Source: Syntrophomonadaceae bacterium
GTDB taxonomy: Bacteria; Bacillota; Syntrophomonadia; Syntrophomonadales; Syntrophomonadaceae
Length of the DNA stretch: 64,000 bases
NCBI GenBank assembly: GCA_012729715.1
Contig: JAAYCQ010000082.1
Coordinates: forward strand, 1-64,000
Direction: 5' to 3'
Under the pieces are notes generated by a model. The model had not been told where the DNA came from. It saw only the letters and a program-made list of their open reading frames with translations, and searched no databases. The translations under genes and the position numbers were made by a program. Shown one piece after another: positions 54,186 to 63,599 of this stretch; position 1 is the first letter of the stretch, and each line of letters starts with the position of its first letter.

Positions 54186-54689
54186 TTAATTACTCATATC
54201 CCCACAAATATCATCATACAATGTCCGTGCCTTATCCAAGCAATACTCAAGATGTGGTTTTAATTCCAAGGCTTTGGCCATAGCATCTTCTTCTTTATAA
54301 CCCATTTCCAGTAAATAAGCATAGGTACTCGCCATTTCAAGAACCGGGGTACTAGTTTTTATTATACGCTTAACCAGGTGCTCCGGAAGCTCAAAACTGC
54401 TACTAGTTAAACTACTATATTGCTGAACAAATTCTTCTCCTTTACCAGTAATCTTGTAGACATATGCATCTCCGGTATAAGTTTCAGTAATCAGTTCATT
54501 ATGTACTAATCTATCTACTTCAGCCTGTAATTCCGATGAATACGGACCATAGTGGTAGTATTTGAATTTTTCAGCGTAGGGAACCCCAATCTGCTGCAAT
54601 AGATAAACCGTCTTCTGAAACCTTTTCCTTCCTTCAATAGTCGGTGCAACTGTGAATAAGCGAATCAATGCATATTCGTTATCCAACAT
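54186..54689 (-). CDS. YwgA-family protein
   Basis: 167 residues. Resembles Bacillus YwgA: NEYALIRLF, EGRKRFQKTVYLLQQIG, YYHYGPYSSELQAEVDRL near the N-terminus, a winged-helix-like fold. The C-terminal part (LEMASTYAYLLEMGYKEEDA) is helical. In Bacillus ywgA lies beside an HD-domain hydrolase gene (ywfO); here an HD remnant and a second, frameshifted ywgA-like gene lie upstream at 56389-57513. It is intact. Function not known. SD GAGAGGG before the ATG. Confidence 0.8.
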   Translation of the reverse strand: MLDNEYALIRLFTVAPTIEGRKRFQKTVYLLQQIGVPYAEKFKYYHYGPYSSELQAEVDRLVHNELITETYTGDAYVYKITGKGEEFVQQYSSLTSSSFELPEHLVKRIIKTSTPVLEMASTYAYLLEMGYKEEDAMAKALELKPHLEYCLDKARTLYDDICGDMSN

Positions 54690-54925
54690 ATTAATCTCCC
54701 TCTCACTTAAAAAGTGTATCTACAGTCTCCTGCAGGAATTAGGCTTTTGATTGCGAGCAAAAAACAGTTCACCTGAATATACCTTAAATTTTAATTTTCC
54801 ACCATCTGTTTACAATTTTTTCTTTATCCACTGGCGGCTTAGACCATCCATCAATAAACAGAATGTCATTTGAACCGGTAATTGCTCTTTGGTAAGACTA
54901 ATCCATTACCTGGTACCGGTTAGTT

Positions 54926-55207
54926 CTAGCTAAGGAGTTCGGCTTTCAGTTTCTGGATGATTCCCAATGGCAGGCCAGTAATCTCCGCAACAAATTCCAC
55001 ATCGGCACCTTTGAGCAGTGCTGTGCGAGCAACCTCATAGGCTTTCTCGGTTTCACCTTCCCGTCTACCTTCTTTATGGCCTTCTTCTCTTAACCACTGT
55101 TCTATCTGGGTCATGCGCAACACCTCCAGTAGTTTTCTTTTGTACTCTTCCGGTAGAAATTTATCGGTTATGGCTACCAGAGCACCAATGGCGAAGTTGG
55201 TGTACCG
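54926..55207 (-). pseudogene. C-terminal remnant of an Rpn-type nuclease
   Basis: Reads YTNFAIGALVAITDKFLP, continues through EYKRKLLEVLRMTQIEQWLR and EEGHKEGRREGETEKAYEVA to the end GIIQKLKAELLS. Upstream of TAC a TAA stops the frame at the junction. This is the tail of a different member of the recombination-promoting nuclease family from the one at 55218. The core nuclease domain is missing. Confidence 0.78.
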
Positions 55208-55217
55208 GACTTATGTT

Positions 55218-56192
55218 TTATAGGAAAGCCTTGACATCATCAATAGATTTAAGGTCAAATATGGCTTCTGCCAGCTGCTGCAGCTTTTCGGCGGGCAGAG
55301 CCTTCACCTGGTTTTCCATTTCAACCGGCATATGCCCAAACTTCTTTTTTAACTGGCGTACCAGTATATTGGCCTCGCCTTCCCGTTTGCCTTCCCGTTT
55401 GCCTTCCCGTTTGCCTTCCAGCTTGCCTTCCCGTTTGCCCTCTAGTTTGCCTTCCGATATGCCCTCCATCTTTGCTTCATACAGGGCTGAATTTCTGTCT
55501 AATATGGCTTTTCTCCTGAGTTCATAGAGTTCTCTTTCCCTGGGGTTGGAAGCCATTTGTTCCAACACCTGTTTTGCTTTTCCGATAGTGGGGTCTTCTT
55601 GAGCTAACTTATCAAGCAGTTCCATGTTATCCCATCCTTTCAGAAACATTACCCACCGGTCTAATGGGTTGGTATAACTCGCCATTTCCAGCTTTAGTTT
55701 GGGCAACTCAATGAAATGAATTTCAATAGCATCGGTCAGGTCTACGTTCTCTTGTGTTTCTCGTAATCGAAATATGGTGTGATAACGTTTGATAGGTTTT
55801 ATCCGGGTAAAATCCAACACGTTTATGGCAATTACCCGGTTGAGATCTTGGTATCGCCCGTTTGTTATGTTTTGGTCACCAAACATGCGACAGACATAAT
55901 AGGTGCTGCGTCTCTCCATATTACCCAGGTTGCCAATCTGCATTTCTACATCGACAAGGTCATTGTTTTCTAATTGCAGTTTAATATCCAATATGCCCAG
56001 ACTGTCATCAATGTTCTCCTGTTCCAGATAAGGATTCAAGATTTTAACGTCTACAATCTGTTGTTCTCCGCTCCAATTCAACACTGCATTAAGAAAACTG
56101 AGTAAGATGCTTTTGTTTTCCTGGGAGCCAAATACTTTTTTAAAGGCCAGGTCTATCTTGGGGTCTAGTCTCTCTGGCACATCTATCAGCAC
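55218..56192 (-). CDS. Rpn-family recombination-promoting nuclease / transposase-like
   Basis: 324 residues. N-terminal PD-(D/E)XK-like domain of the Rpn/PDDEXK transposase family: LDPKIDLAFKKVFGSQENKS, LNAVLNWSGEQQIVDVKILN, LGILDIKLQLENNDLVDVEMQIG (D...ExQ catalytic pattern), MERRSTYYVCRMFGDQ. Residues about 248-278 are a tandem (EGK[L/R])n tract. The C-terminal tail (LKKKFGHMPVEMENQVKALP) matches other Rpn proteins. Probably a mobile or phase-variable gene. It lies between a decaying ywgA-like gene and the tail of a second Rpn gene. SD GGAAAGGGT before the ATG. Confidence 0.88.
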   Translation of the reverse strand: MLIDVPERLDPKIDLAFKKVFGSQENKSILLSFLNAVLNWSGEQQIVDVKILNPYLEQENIDDSLGILDIKLQLENNDLVDVEMQIGNLGNMERRSTYYVCRMFGDQNITNGRYQDLNRVIAINVLDFTRIKPIKRYHTIFRLRETQENVDLTDAIEIHFIELPKLKLEMASYTNPLDRWVMFLKGWDNMELLDKLAQEDPTIGKAKQVLEQMASNPRERELYELRRKAILDRNSALYEAKMEGISEGKLEGKREGKLEGKREGKREGKREGEANILVRQLKKKFGHMPVEMENQVKALPAEKLQQLAEAIFDLKSIDDVKAFL

Positions 56193-56239
56193 CCTTTCCT
56201 TATGTCTTTATTTTATCACAGGATATTTGATTTCTAAAT

Positions 56240-56264
56240 AAGTCCGGGAATTTCCCCGGATTTG
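56240..56264 (-). terminator. Hairpin after the broken ywgA-like gene
   Basis: AAATCCGGGGAAATTCCCGG then ACTT, the same stem type as at 54145. Located between the Rpn start and the ywgA-like remnant. Confidence 0.5.
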
Positions 56265-56388
56265 TTCTCTTTCTTCGCGAGTTTGCCAGACCTTGTATTG
56301 AAATAACAGGCGTACTATAGCAGCCGTTAAAGAACCTGCTACCTCGTTTGGTAATCTAGAGTTTGGCTGGCTCCAGACTTATTTAAGG

Positions 56389-56927
56389 CTAGTTTAAAAT
56401 ATTAATTCCCATCAGCTGCTCTATGGCACTGCCTATTTCGTCCTCAGTAAAATGAGGTTTTATTTCGTTTACGCGACTTATCATCGATTTATTGTCCATA
56501 GGAGATTCTTTGAACACATAAATAATTGTAGAGCGTAATTCCAGCTCTCTCGCATTCATTCTGCCGAAAATATCAATTGCTTCATCGATTTTAACATCAT
56601 ATTTATTCAAAAATTCCTGGGCTCTTTGCCGGAAGTGGTCTGTTTTAGCAGTTGGCAGGATTTTGTAGCCCAGGGTTTGGCTCCACTCTACCTTAACCCC
56701 GTCCATGGAAGCAAAAAAACTGAGATCCTTGGCTAAATCTCCGCTGTAGGGTCCATAATTATAAAGTACATATTCATAATCGCAAGGAATTTCATAGACT
56801 TCTTGAAGAATGTATATCTTTTTTGTAAAACAGTTTTTCCAAATTGCGGTGAAACACCTTTTAGCTTTACAGCCAATTCCGCAATTACACCATATTGATT
56901 CCAGCGTTCAGAAAATTTAATTCCCAT
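56389..56927 (-). pseudogene. Frameshifted YwgA-like gene
   Basis: Starts MGIKFSERWNQYGVIAELAV at 56927 with GGAGG 7 nt upstream. A six-A run near 56841 lacks one A; adding it restores QKKIYILQEVYEIPCDYEYV, then LYNYGPYSGDLAKDL and the downstream frame MDGVKVEWSQ... to 56389. The restored protein resembles the intact YwgA-like protein at 54186 in its N-terminal half (YYHYGPYSSEL versus LYNYGPYSGDL). As written it cannot make a full protein. Confidence 0.85.
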
Positions 56928-56939
56928 TTCAATTCCTCC

Positions 56940-57513
56940 CCAGGCACTTATTAATGATAAGGTTTGCCCTATCTTTATTTTTTTGTGCCACATATATTCT
57001 TCTTTGACATACTGGTAACAGCCCTCTGCGACACTCGAAAGCCAAAGTAACCTCCGCCCCAAATCCACACTGCCCAATAAAAAGTCACTAATTTCCTTAA
57101 CAGTAATACGATAGTTTTCATTTTGGGGATGTTGTTCAATTACATCTTTGAGTTGAAATGATACTATTGCCGATGAATAATCCTCATGTTTATAAGGTTT
57201 TTCCGTTTCAGGATTTATATCCATCAGACCTTCACCAGCATGGGAAAAAGGAGAATGACCAATATCATGCAACAAACAGGCAAGTCTAACCAGTTTACGG
57301 TCGCGATCCAGACCCGAGTCATTAAAACCCAACTTGCTTATCAAGTACTGCCGCTTTTTATTAATGATATGATCATACATTTTAGTTGCAATGTGCATTA
57401 CGCCAAGGGAGTGTTCAAAACGGGTATGCATCGCTCCGGGATAAACCATATCAGTCCAGGCCAACACTATCTATATCGATAAAACCGTGAACGGGATCGC
57501 GAATTTCATATGT
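56940..57513 (-). pseudogene. HD-domain phosphohydrolase remnant (YwfO-like)
   Basis: From 57513: TYEIRDPVHGFIDIDS (family N-terminus), then a frameshift and a missing stretch of about 22 residues, then VLAWTDMVYPGAMHTRFEHS, LGVMHIATKM and LACLLHDIGHSPFSHAGEGL with the HD motif. After DFLLGSVDLGRRLLW the homology ends; the usual ISGQLDADRMDYLLRDS segment is absent. Therefore N-terminus, an inner part and the C-terminus are damaged. Confidence 0.85.
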
Positions 57514-57589
57514 CTCACAACCAATTTGCTATTACCCCTTAAGTACATTACAGGTGTATTCTATGTAAATCCTAAAAAACCTTCCAATT

Positions 57590-57990
57590 TTTCTCTTCTT
57601 CCTCATTTAATTTGAGGTAGAATCCGCTTAACTCCAGATGCTTCGTCTGGAGAAAATCGAACCAGGTCAAAGCCATTTGAATCAACCCCCATCACCTCGG
57701 CGTATGTCCGATGGAACTATGTACAGCTTTACCTGCTTCCGAATTTGCTATGACAGCTTGAGGATATGATGATAAACGAGCACATAACCTCACCACAAAT
57801 GATATCAATCTGGAATATTTTTTAAAATCCATATCCACGCAGCGTAAATTCCAGATTACCGGTATTTTCAAGATACGGGCAGCAATTGTTCCCAGTAAAT
57901 CCGAATGATATAACCAGGTCTGGATAATATCCGGTTTCTCCTGCTTGATTATTCTTAATAACCGAAAAACATAGTATTACCTTAATCATA
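57590..57990 (-). pseudogene. Glycosyltransferase 4 remnant
   Basis: Matches 53560-53830 of the intact GT4 gene: a stretch equivalent to RLLRIVRQEKPDIIQTWLYH is legible, then decays with stops; the piece at about 57600-57700 reads DSNGFDLVRFSPDEASG, the GT4 middle part. No intact frame. An 80-codon open stretch here (57822-58064) is not a gene. Confidence 0.82.
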
Positions 57991-58060
57991 ATATATTCAC
58001 ACCACTCAGCCTCAGTAATACTGTTATTGCAAAAGAAACTATCCCGTAGTTTACAGCAGG

Positions 58061-59545
58061 TCAATCCAAAACATATACGGAATAAATCCCGAAAGCGAAT
58101 ACTTTACTGTCTTTTAATTCCAATTGGAACCCTTCTGTCAGATAACCTTCCATAGATACCAAGTATCGCACCCCATACCTCTTTACGATTTCGTTCATAG
58201 GAATTAACAGCCTCGGAAAAACCGGTTCCAACAGCTTGAAACCATAGCCATGCCCTCCATAAAGTACCGGTTGATTAGTTTTATATGCTATTACGTCATA
58301 CCACTGAGGTGGTAAACACATTACTGTCCCCATGGGGGCATTTGTTAAAAAATCTATTACTTCCAAAAAATCTGCGTCAATTTTCTGAGTCTTATTATTA
58401 AATAACCGGCGGTAGAACAAAACTATAGCCACAACATTCGCTAACAAGGCAATCATTAAAATAATATTAAAGATCAGGTTATTTGGCAATCTATTGAACA
58501 CAAATCCCCATAACAAAGCAACCGGGAAGGTGGCATTATAAAGATATAAATATCCTGCACCTAAACATTTCAGTTGTGGTATAAAAACAGTCAGGAAAAC
58601 AAACAGGAGCGAAATCCCCATCCATCCCATGATCCACTTTGTTGTCAAATCCGGGTTACACACTGAAAAAGATAGCAGCAGAAGGACTACCAAACACCAT
58701 GCCGCAGGATTGAATCCTGCCATATATCTGATATGTTGAACAAAACCATTCCAACCTTTTCTATGAAACGTGGTCGGCGTTTCATAGCCATCCCCGCCAT
58801 ATACAGGCGATTCCTTTATGGGATGAGCCTGCAACCATGGCCAATTGCGATACCAAAAGGTCATAATATCCCAGTGCGCTCTTAAAACCTTCCAATAAAA
58901 ACCTTTACTTGTTAATAATGCCGCTATTACGGAGACTGGAACAAGCAAAAGGAATTTGTAATCCAAAGTAATAATAAAAGTACTTAAACATAAGAACCAA
59001 AATATCTGAGTTGTCATTTTATGTGTTATTAAAATAAGCCCGGACAGAAGAATAACAGGGATCAGCAAATAATCAGTACCCCCTAAAAGATACCAATACA
59101 TCACCAGTACTATCAATAAATCCAAAAATAATGCTCCCAAGCCCCGGGGATTAAGTTGGATATTATATGAAATCAATATCGGCGTCGTCGCATAGATCAA
59201 CCCGGCAATGCAAACCGCCTGCATATTTCCCTGACTGAGCCACGCGACAACAAAGAGCAAGAATATCATTCTCAATAAATCAATTCCTATCGCGATCCAC
59301 TGGCTAAGAACATTAAAAACCTTCACCGGCAAAAGAGCTATAAACAAGGGAAATAAAGGGGGATACCACTGAAACTCGTCCAAAACATACTGCGGCAAAA
59401 CCGGAGGGAACTGCTTATCACGCTTGTAGGTTTCTATGTACGCTTTCCAATACCAGTGGTCAACGCCGTAATCAGCTTTATACAATAATAGTGGTAACAG
59501 TCTGAAAACAAGAGCAACAATTAGTGTTAATATGGCGAAAAACAA
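58061..59545 (-). CDS. Polytopic membrane glycosyltransferase-like protein
   Basis: 494 residues from a TTG at 59545 (FFAILTLIVALVFRL) with a G-rich SD (GGGGGGAG). About 11 membrane segments. The first extracytoplasmic loop has YKADYGVDHWYWKAYIETYK, an acidic-pair motif like that of GT-C (dolichyl/polyprenyl-phosphate sugar) transferases. The C-terminal loop QWYDVIAYKTNQPVLYGGHG is soluble. Directly downstream of the flippase gene, with a 12-nt gap. GT-C assignment is likely but not certain. Confidence 0.75.
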   Translation of the reverse strand: MFFAILTLIVALVFRLLPLLLYKADYGVDHWYWKAYIETYKRDKQFPPVLPQYVLDEFQWYPPLFPLFIALLPVKVFNVLSQWIAIGIDLLRMIFLLFVVAWLSQGNMQAVCIAGLIYATTPILISYNIQLNPRGLGALFLDLLIVLVMYWYLLGGTDYLLIPVILLSGLILITHKMTTQIFWFLCLSTFIITLDYKFLLLVPVSVIAALLTSKGFYWKVLRAHWDIMTFWYRNWPWLQAHPIKESPVYGGDGYETPTTFHRKGWNGFVQHIRYMAGFNPAAWCLVVLLLLSFSVCNPDLTTKWIMGWMGISLLFVFLTVFIPQLKCLGAGYLYLYNATFPVALLWGFVFNRLPNNLIFNIILMIALLANVVAIVLFYRRLFNNKTQKIDADFLEVIDFLTNAPMGTVMCLPPQWYDVIAYKTNQPVLYGGHGYGFKLLEPVFPRLLIPMNEIVKRYGVRYLVSMEGYLTEGFQLELKDSKVFAFGIYSVYVLD

Positions 59546-59557
59546 AAACTCCCCCCC

Positions 59558-61033
59558 TTAATCCGTTACAAATATAGCTTTGAGTATGGATACCAGCCTA
59601 TTTTGTCTACTGGTAGATAACTGTTCCAGAAATGAACCGGTGATTACTTTCTTATACCTGGCTACAAAAATATAAATTATGGTAATTAATATCATTAACC
59701 CCATCTTAATCCAGAACCTGTTAATGAGTATTGCTTGTAAAAGAGTAGCCCCTAGCAAGAAAGCAAATGTAAACCATAGCTTAGTGCTATTAACCTTCAA
59801 AAAGCGAGCCTGATCCCATAAATACAGTGATTGCCCGATTACATAAGAGACGGCTGTTCCAATACCTGCACCCAATAACCCTAACCGTGGTATTAGCAGT
59901 AGGGAAATGCCAATATTTATCGCCGCCATCATTGCCAATACAAACATTGGTATATGTAATCGTCCATGGATACTAAAAAGTACAGTTAAGAGACTGCTCA
60001 AACAGGCTCCCGGTATAGCAAACTCTAAAATAGCAAGTGTAGACAGAGCTTCTCTATATTCCCCACCCATTAAGACCAAAAAGAACTCCGGGAGTAGAAA
60101 AACCAGCGGTATGACTACCGTCCCCCATAATACAAAAACGGCCGGAACTTCTTCCCTCAAATATGAATTAATTACCCCGGAGTCATCAAGCTCCCTGGTT
60201 ATTAGATGCGGTAACAAAACAGTTGTTAGCGGATAGCAAAGCCCAATAGCAGCCAGCATTAGCTGATAAGAAGCCTGAAAAAGGCCGACCTCTGTAGTCG
60301 ACAGAAAATAACCCAGCAATAGATGGTCGCCCCAATCAGATACATATCCTATTAAAAAGGATGGAACCAATGCCCAGCCATAAACAAACACTTCTTTTAT
60401 AACCATATGATTGGGGTAAATACATACAGGTTTTATTTTCCATGCTTCCCGAAGTCCCATTCCCAACCAATATAATAACATTATGACAATAATACCTATC
60501 ATAATGCCATTTTTATTAAAAACAAATACACCCTTGTGAAGACTCCAGAAAAATACAATTAGCAACACAACAATGATTATTTGAGTAATTGCCATTCTAT
60601 AAAAATCTTGCTTTATTTGGTATATGCTTTGGACTTCAGCACTCAACCATAGTCCAACCAAGTAAAAAAAAACCAGTATCCAACCATTGGTGGGAATTAT
60701 AAATATCTGATTTAGAAAATCAAAAGGTTGATAGAATAAGATAGCACAGCTGCATAGAAGACCAACGGTGATTAAGGGCCACCGTCCAGACAGGATAGTG
60801 TCCAGCCTTCCTGTTTTCTCCCATTCCTCTTTTCCGAAACGTACAAACGGAAGTTGCGTCCAGTTAAGTAAAAACGAATGAAAGAAAGTAGCACCTGCTA
60901 TAATCATGGCCCAGGTACCGTAATCCTGCGGTCCGAGCAACCTAACCAGAAGTGCTAAACTTAACAGCGAAAGAGGCAGTCTCACCAGCTGTGATAGGAG
61001 GAGAACCATGTAATTCTCGAATATCTTGCTCAT
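59558..61033 (-). CDS. Polysaccharide flippase (Wzx/RfbX-like)
   Basis: 491 residues from ATG 61033 (MSKIFENYMVLLLSQLVRL); overlaps the methyltransferase stop by 4 bp (ATGA). 12-14 membrane segments in MATE/Wzx arrangement: SLALLVRLLGPQDYGTWAMI (family start), EVGLFQASYQLMLAAIGLCY, LGLLGAGIGTAVSYVIGQSL. Moves the lipid-linked repeat unit across the cytoplasmic membrane for the polymerase at 41771. One flippase in the cluster supports a Wzx/Wzy-type assembly. Confidence 0.92.
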   Translation of the reverse strand: MSKIFENYMVLLLSQLVRLPLSLLSLALLVRLLGPQDYGTWAMIIAGATFFHSFLLNWTQLPFVRFGKEEWEKTGRLDTILSGRWPLITVGLLCSCAILFYQPFDFLNQIFIIPTNGWILVFFYLVGLWLSAEVQSIYQIKQDFYRMAITQIIIVVLLIVFFWSLHKGVFVFNKNGIMIGIIVIMLLYWLGMGLREAWKIKPVCIYPNHMVIKEVFVYGWALVPSFLIGYVSDWGDHLLLGYFLSTTEVGLFQASYQLMLAAIGLCYPLTTVLLPHLITRELDDSGVINSYLREEVPAVFVLWGTVVIPLVFLLPEFFLVLMGGEYREALSTLAILEFAIPGACLSSLLTVLFSIHGRLHIPMFVLAMMAAINIGISLLLIPRLGLLGAGIGTAVSYVIGQSLYLWDQARFLKVNSTKLWFTFAFLLGATLLQAILINRFWIKMGLMILITIIYIFVARYKKVITGSFLEQLSTSRQNRLVSILKAIFVTD

Positions 61034-62004
61034 AAAGCCCGGCCCTTCTGTAGACGCAGTAACCAAAGCCCACGCCTTTCTTCCGGTATGAATTTCTCAA
61101 TTCTGCTGCCGTAGTCGTACATATCGAACGAGCTTCTGAAACACTGCTTGCGAAGGAAGTTTAAGAATCGGGGAAAAATGGGAGCATAGAAACCTTCATA
61201 AGAATGGTCTACCTCCTCCAAGCCGTATTTAAATGCCATGGCTTGTACCTGTTTTAGAGAATACAGGCGCCCATAATGCTTGCGCGGCATCCATGCCCCA
61301 TACCCTTTGCTGTTGGCCTCCAAGATAAGCCAATATCCACCAGACACCAGGACACGTTGAACTTCCTTGCAGTATTCTTCCAACAGATCAGGTTGAAAAT
61401 GTCCGATTACCCCAACATCCAATACCAGGTTAAAAGACTGGTCTCTCCATGGAAGAAAGTGATACCCCGGAGATACCACCTGGACTAAAGCCCGGGGGAA
61501 ATTATCCCACCATGTATTATTCTCAATTTCCTGCCCGGCAACATTCAACCCTAACTGGCTAAGCAATCCTATATTACGTCCCCTTCCGCATCCATGGTCT
61601 AAAACGTTTGCCCCAGACGAAAGATTTAGCCCATCAAGGTAGTGTTGTTTCCAATCTTGAGCCAGATGTTTATCCCAAAGGGTACGGCTGTAATAGTCGT
61701 CAACCAGATGCTTGGTCCAGACAACCAAAGGAGAATAAGGACTGGCCATAGGATCTAGCCTATATTTCACACCCTCATAATATCTTTTCCACCCATAAAC
61801 AGATTCGGTCTGAAAATCAGACCGTTCCCAGCAGAGAATGTTCTTATCCATTTGGAATCCCAGTTGGCAGTGACTGCATATGTTCAAATCCCCATCCACG
61901 TAGATATTCTTACCGCAGCGTGGACAGCAAATCTTATTCTGCCACCAATCGAGATCTGTTTTAACACCATCATGCTGGTTGTGGTCTTGTTTATAATCCG
62001 TCAT
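61030..62004 (-). CDS. Class I methyltransferase with N-terminal zinc ribbon
   Basis: 324 residues from ATG 62004 (MTDYKQDHNQHDGVKT), AGGAG 9 nt upstream; an earlier ATG at 62028 overlaps the neighbour. N-terminal zinc ribbon CCPRCGKNI...CSHCQLGFQ, then the SAM domain with VLDHGCGRGRNIGLLSQLGL (motif I) and ILEANSKGYGAWMPRKHYG. Such two-part methyltransferases are common in polysaccharide loci. Sits between the deacetylase-like gene and the flippase. Confidence 0.87.
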   Translation of the reverse strand: MTDYKQDHNQHDGVKTDLDWWQNKICCPRCGKNIYVDGDLNICSHCQLGFQMDKNILCWERSDFQTESVYGWKRYYEGVKYRLDPMASPYSPLVVWTKHLVDDYYSRTLWDKHLAQDWKQHYLDGLNLSSGANVLDHGCGRGRNIGLLSQLGLNVAGQEIENNTWWDNFPRALVQVVSPGYHFLPWRDQSFNLVLDVGVIGHFQPDLLEEYCKEVQRVLVSGGYWLILEANSKGYGAWMPRKHYGRLYSLKQVQAMAFKYGLEEVDHSYEGFYAPIFPRFLNFLRKQCFRSSFDMYDYGSRIEKFIPEERRGLWLLRLQKGRAL

Positions 62005-62015
62005 AAACAACTCTC

Positions 62016-63599
62016 CTATGCGATACATTCACTGGCCTTTTTATAGATGCAGCCAAGCGTTTCTACACGAATATCCCTTTCACCAATAATATCTAAAATA
62101 TCTTTAAACCATCTTAAGCTGCCGCTGGAGGTAAAAGTGCCGGTACAGGCATGAGCAGGGTGAAAATTCAAGGTGACAATCCGCTGAGGAAGTTCCGGCA
62201 TTTTATAACTAATCAACTGCTTAAAGAATTGCGGTTCAATCTCCATAACAGTTGTGCACTCCCAACCCTTTAGCATTTTGCCAGCATAGCCCGCATGGGC
62301 TATCCGGAACGGATACCATAATGGGAAATGAACATCCGGGAATTCCGAGATATGACCTCTCAGGGTATCCACGCGATCAACACCCCATCGCAATAAATGT
62401 CCGCGAAAAAGGCTGCTACTGCCGGTAATATGCGGGTATTCATTCAATACTTCATCCATCGCATCGATCCATTCGGGATAAATCATAAAAGATCCATGAC
62501 GATGGAGGGTCTCGGCCGCAACTCCATTCTTAATCGCCCATCTCGCTTGACGCTGCAGGTTTTTGCCAACAATATCTTTAAAGCCAGGCCGGTAAGCACC
62601 TGACGTTGTTTTGGTCAACCTGAAATACAGGGTTTTGAGTATTGAACTGGCCAGGGTATTATAATGGTAGGCTTTCTCGTGCTGTGGATACTTTGCAAGC
62701 TGATTGACCCAGAATCCGGTGTTCTTATCATTTAGGATTGCATACACTGCAGGGAAGCCGCGTTTATTTTCTTCTTCCAGATAACTGGTGTCCCTTGATG
62801 AGTCCAGGTCATGGCGTAAAACTATGGTGGTTTCACCCAGTCCGTCAATACCGGTTCGAGTCAGATTGGTCAGATCTATTCCCACCAGGCTTAAAATCTT
62901 GTTCAGATCTGCCACCCATTCATCCAGCCAGAACATGCGATGACGCCAGAGCATCCATGGCTGGAGGTCTTCCTGGCCTTGCAGCCATGCCTGAAAGGCA
63001 GCAAAGGGATTGGCATTCAGATACACGAAATTCCCTTTCTTTAGAATGGCAGGCGCATCCGGCAGCGGAGTAACCAAGGCTCTTTCTGGAGTTTGTCTTT
63101 CTCCATGAATAGCTGCCAGTTGACCTACCGCCTCAAATCCTTCATTACCGCTTTCTTGCTGCATATAGGTCCAGGCCGGAGGTGCCATTAACCATACCTT
63201 TTCGTTTACCAGATAAGCCAGAGCTGCATATGGATGATCATAACGGCAACTTTGAACAGAACCAAGAAAGGGTTCCCATGCCTGCGGGTTGCCACTGGCA
63301 ATTAGTAGAGCGCCCCGGGAAAGGCAGCTTTTTAAAAACGTGACAATCTCCGGGTTAAACAAATTGGTTGCACAAACTACAATTATGTCTTCCGCAGAAA
63401 TATTTACAAGATCTTTCATTGCAATTAATTGGGGTTGAAATCCTAATCTCCAGAAAAAATTCCACGCTCCCGTTTCACCGAGAAAGGCACCATCTTCCAT
63501 CGGCCATCTAACTTTGCCATTGGCTCCATTAAAATGATAGTATTGTCCGTTATATTGACTTAATTTCTGTTCCAGTTTTAATATGTAGATATTTTTCAT
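62016..63599 (-). CDS. Large protein with polysaccharide-deacetylase-like C-terminal half
   Basis: 527 residues. The N-terminal 240 residues have no family I recognise (GANGKVRWPMEDGAFLGETG, IIVVCATNLFNPEIVTFLKS; Rossmann-like GATase-type segments). From about 258 on, ETTIVLRHDLDSSRDTSYLE and later HRHGSFMIYPEW resemble the NodB deacetylase fold with the Asp pair and a His region, and NFHPAHACTGTFTSSGSL near the C-terminus could be its last motif. No signal peptide. The start overlaps the stop of the gene upstream by 4 bp (ATGA). Probably modifies the glycan. Confidence 0.72.
   Translation of the reverse strand: MKNIYILKLEQKLSQYNGQYYHFNGANGKVRWPMEDGAFLGETGAWNFFWRLGFQPQLIAMKDLVNISAEDIIVVCATNLFNPEIVTFLKSCLSRGALLIASGNPQAWEPFLGSVQSCRYDHPYAALAYLVNEKVWLMAPPAWTYMQQESGNEGFEAVGQLAAIHGERQTPERALVTPLPDAPAILKKGNFVYLNANPFAAFQAWLQGQEDLQPWMLWRHRMFWLDEWVADLNKILSLVGIDLTNLTRTGIDGLGETTIVLRHDLDSSRDTSYLEEENKRGFPAVYAILNDKNTGFWVNQLAKYPQHEKAYHYNTLASSILKTLYFRLTKTTSGAYRPGFKDIVGKNLQRQARWAIKNGVAAETLHRHGSFMIYPEWIDAMDEVLNEYPHITGSSSLFRGHLLRWGVDRVDTLRGHISEFPDVHFPLWYPFRIAHAGYAGKMLKGWECTTVMEIEPQFFKQLISYKMPELPQRIVTLNFHPAHACTGTFTSSGSLRWFKDILDIIGERDIRVETLGCIYKKASECIA

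Noticed and set aside
57822-58064. 80-codon minus-strand open frame
   Set aside because: Its sequence is part of the decayed glycosyltransferase remnant and has no start context.
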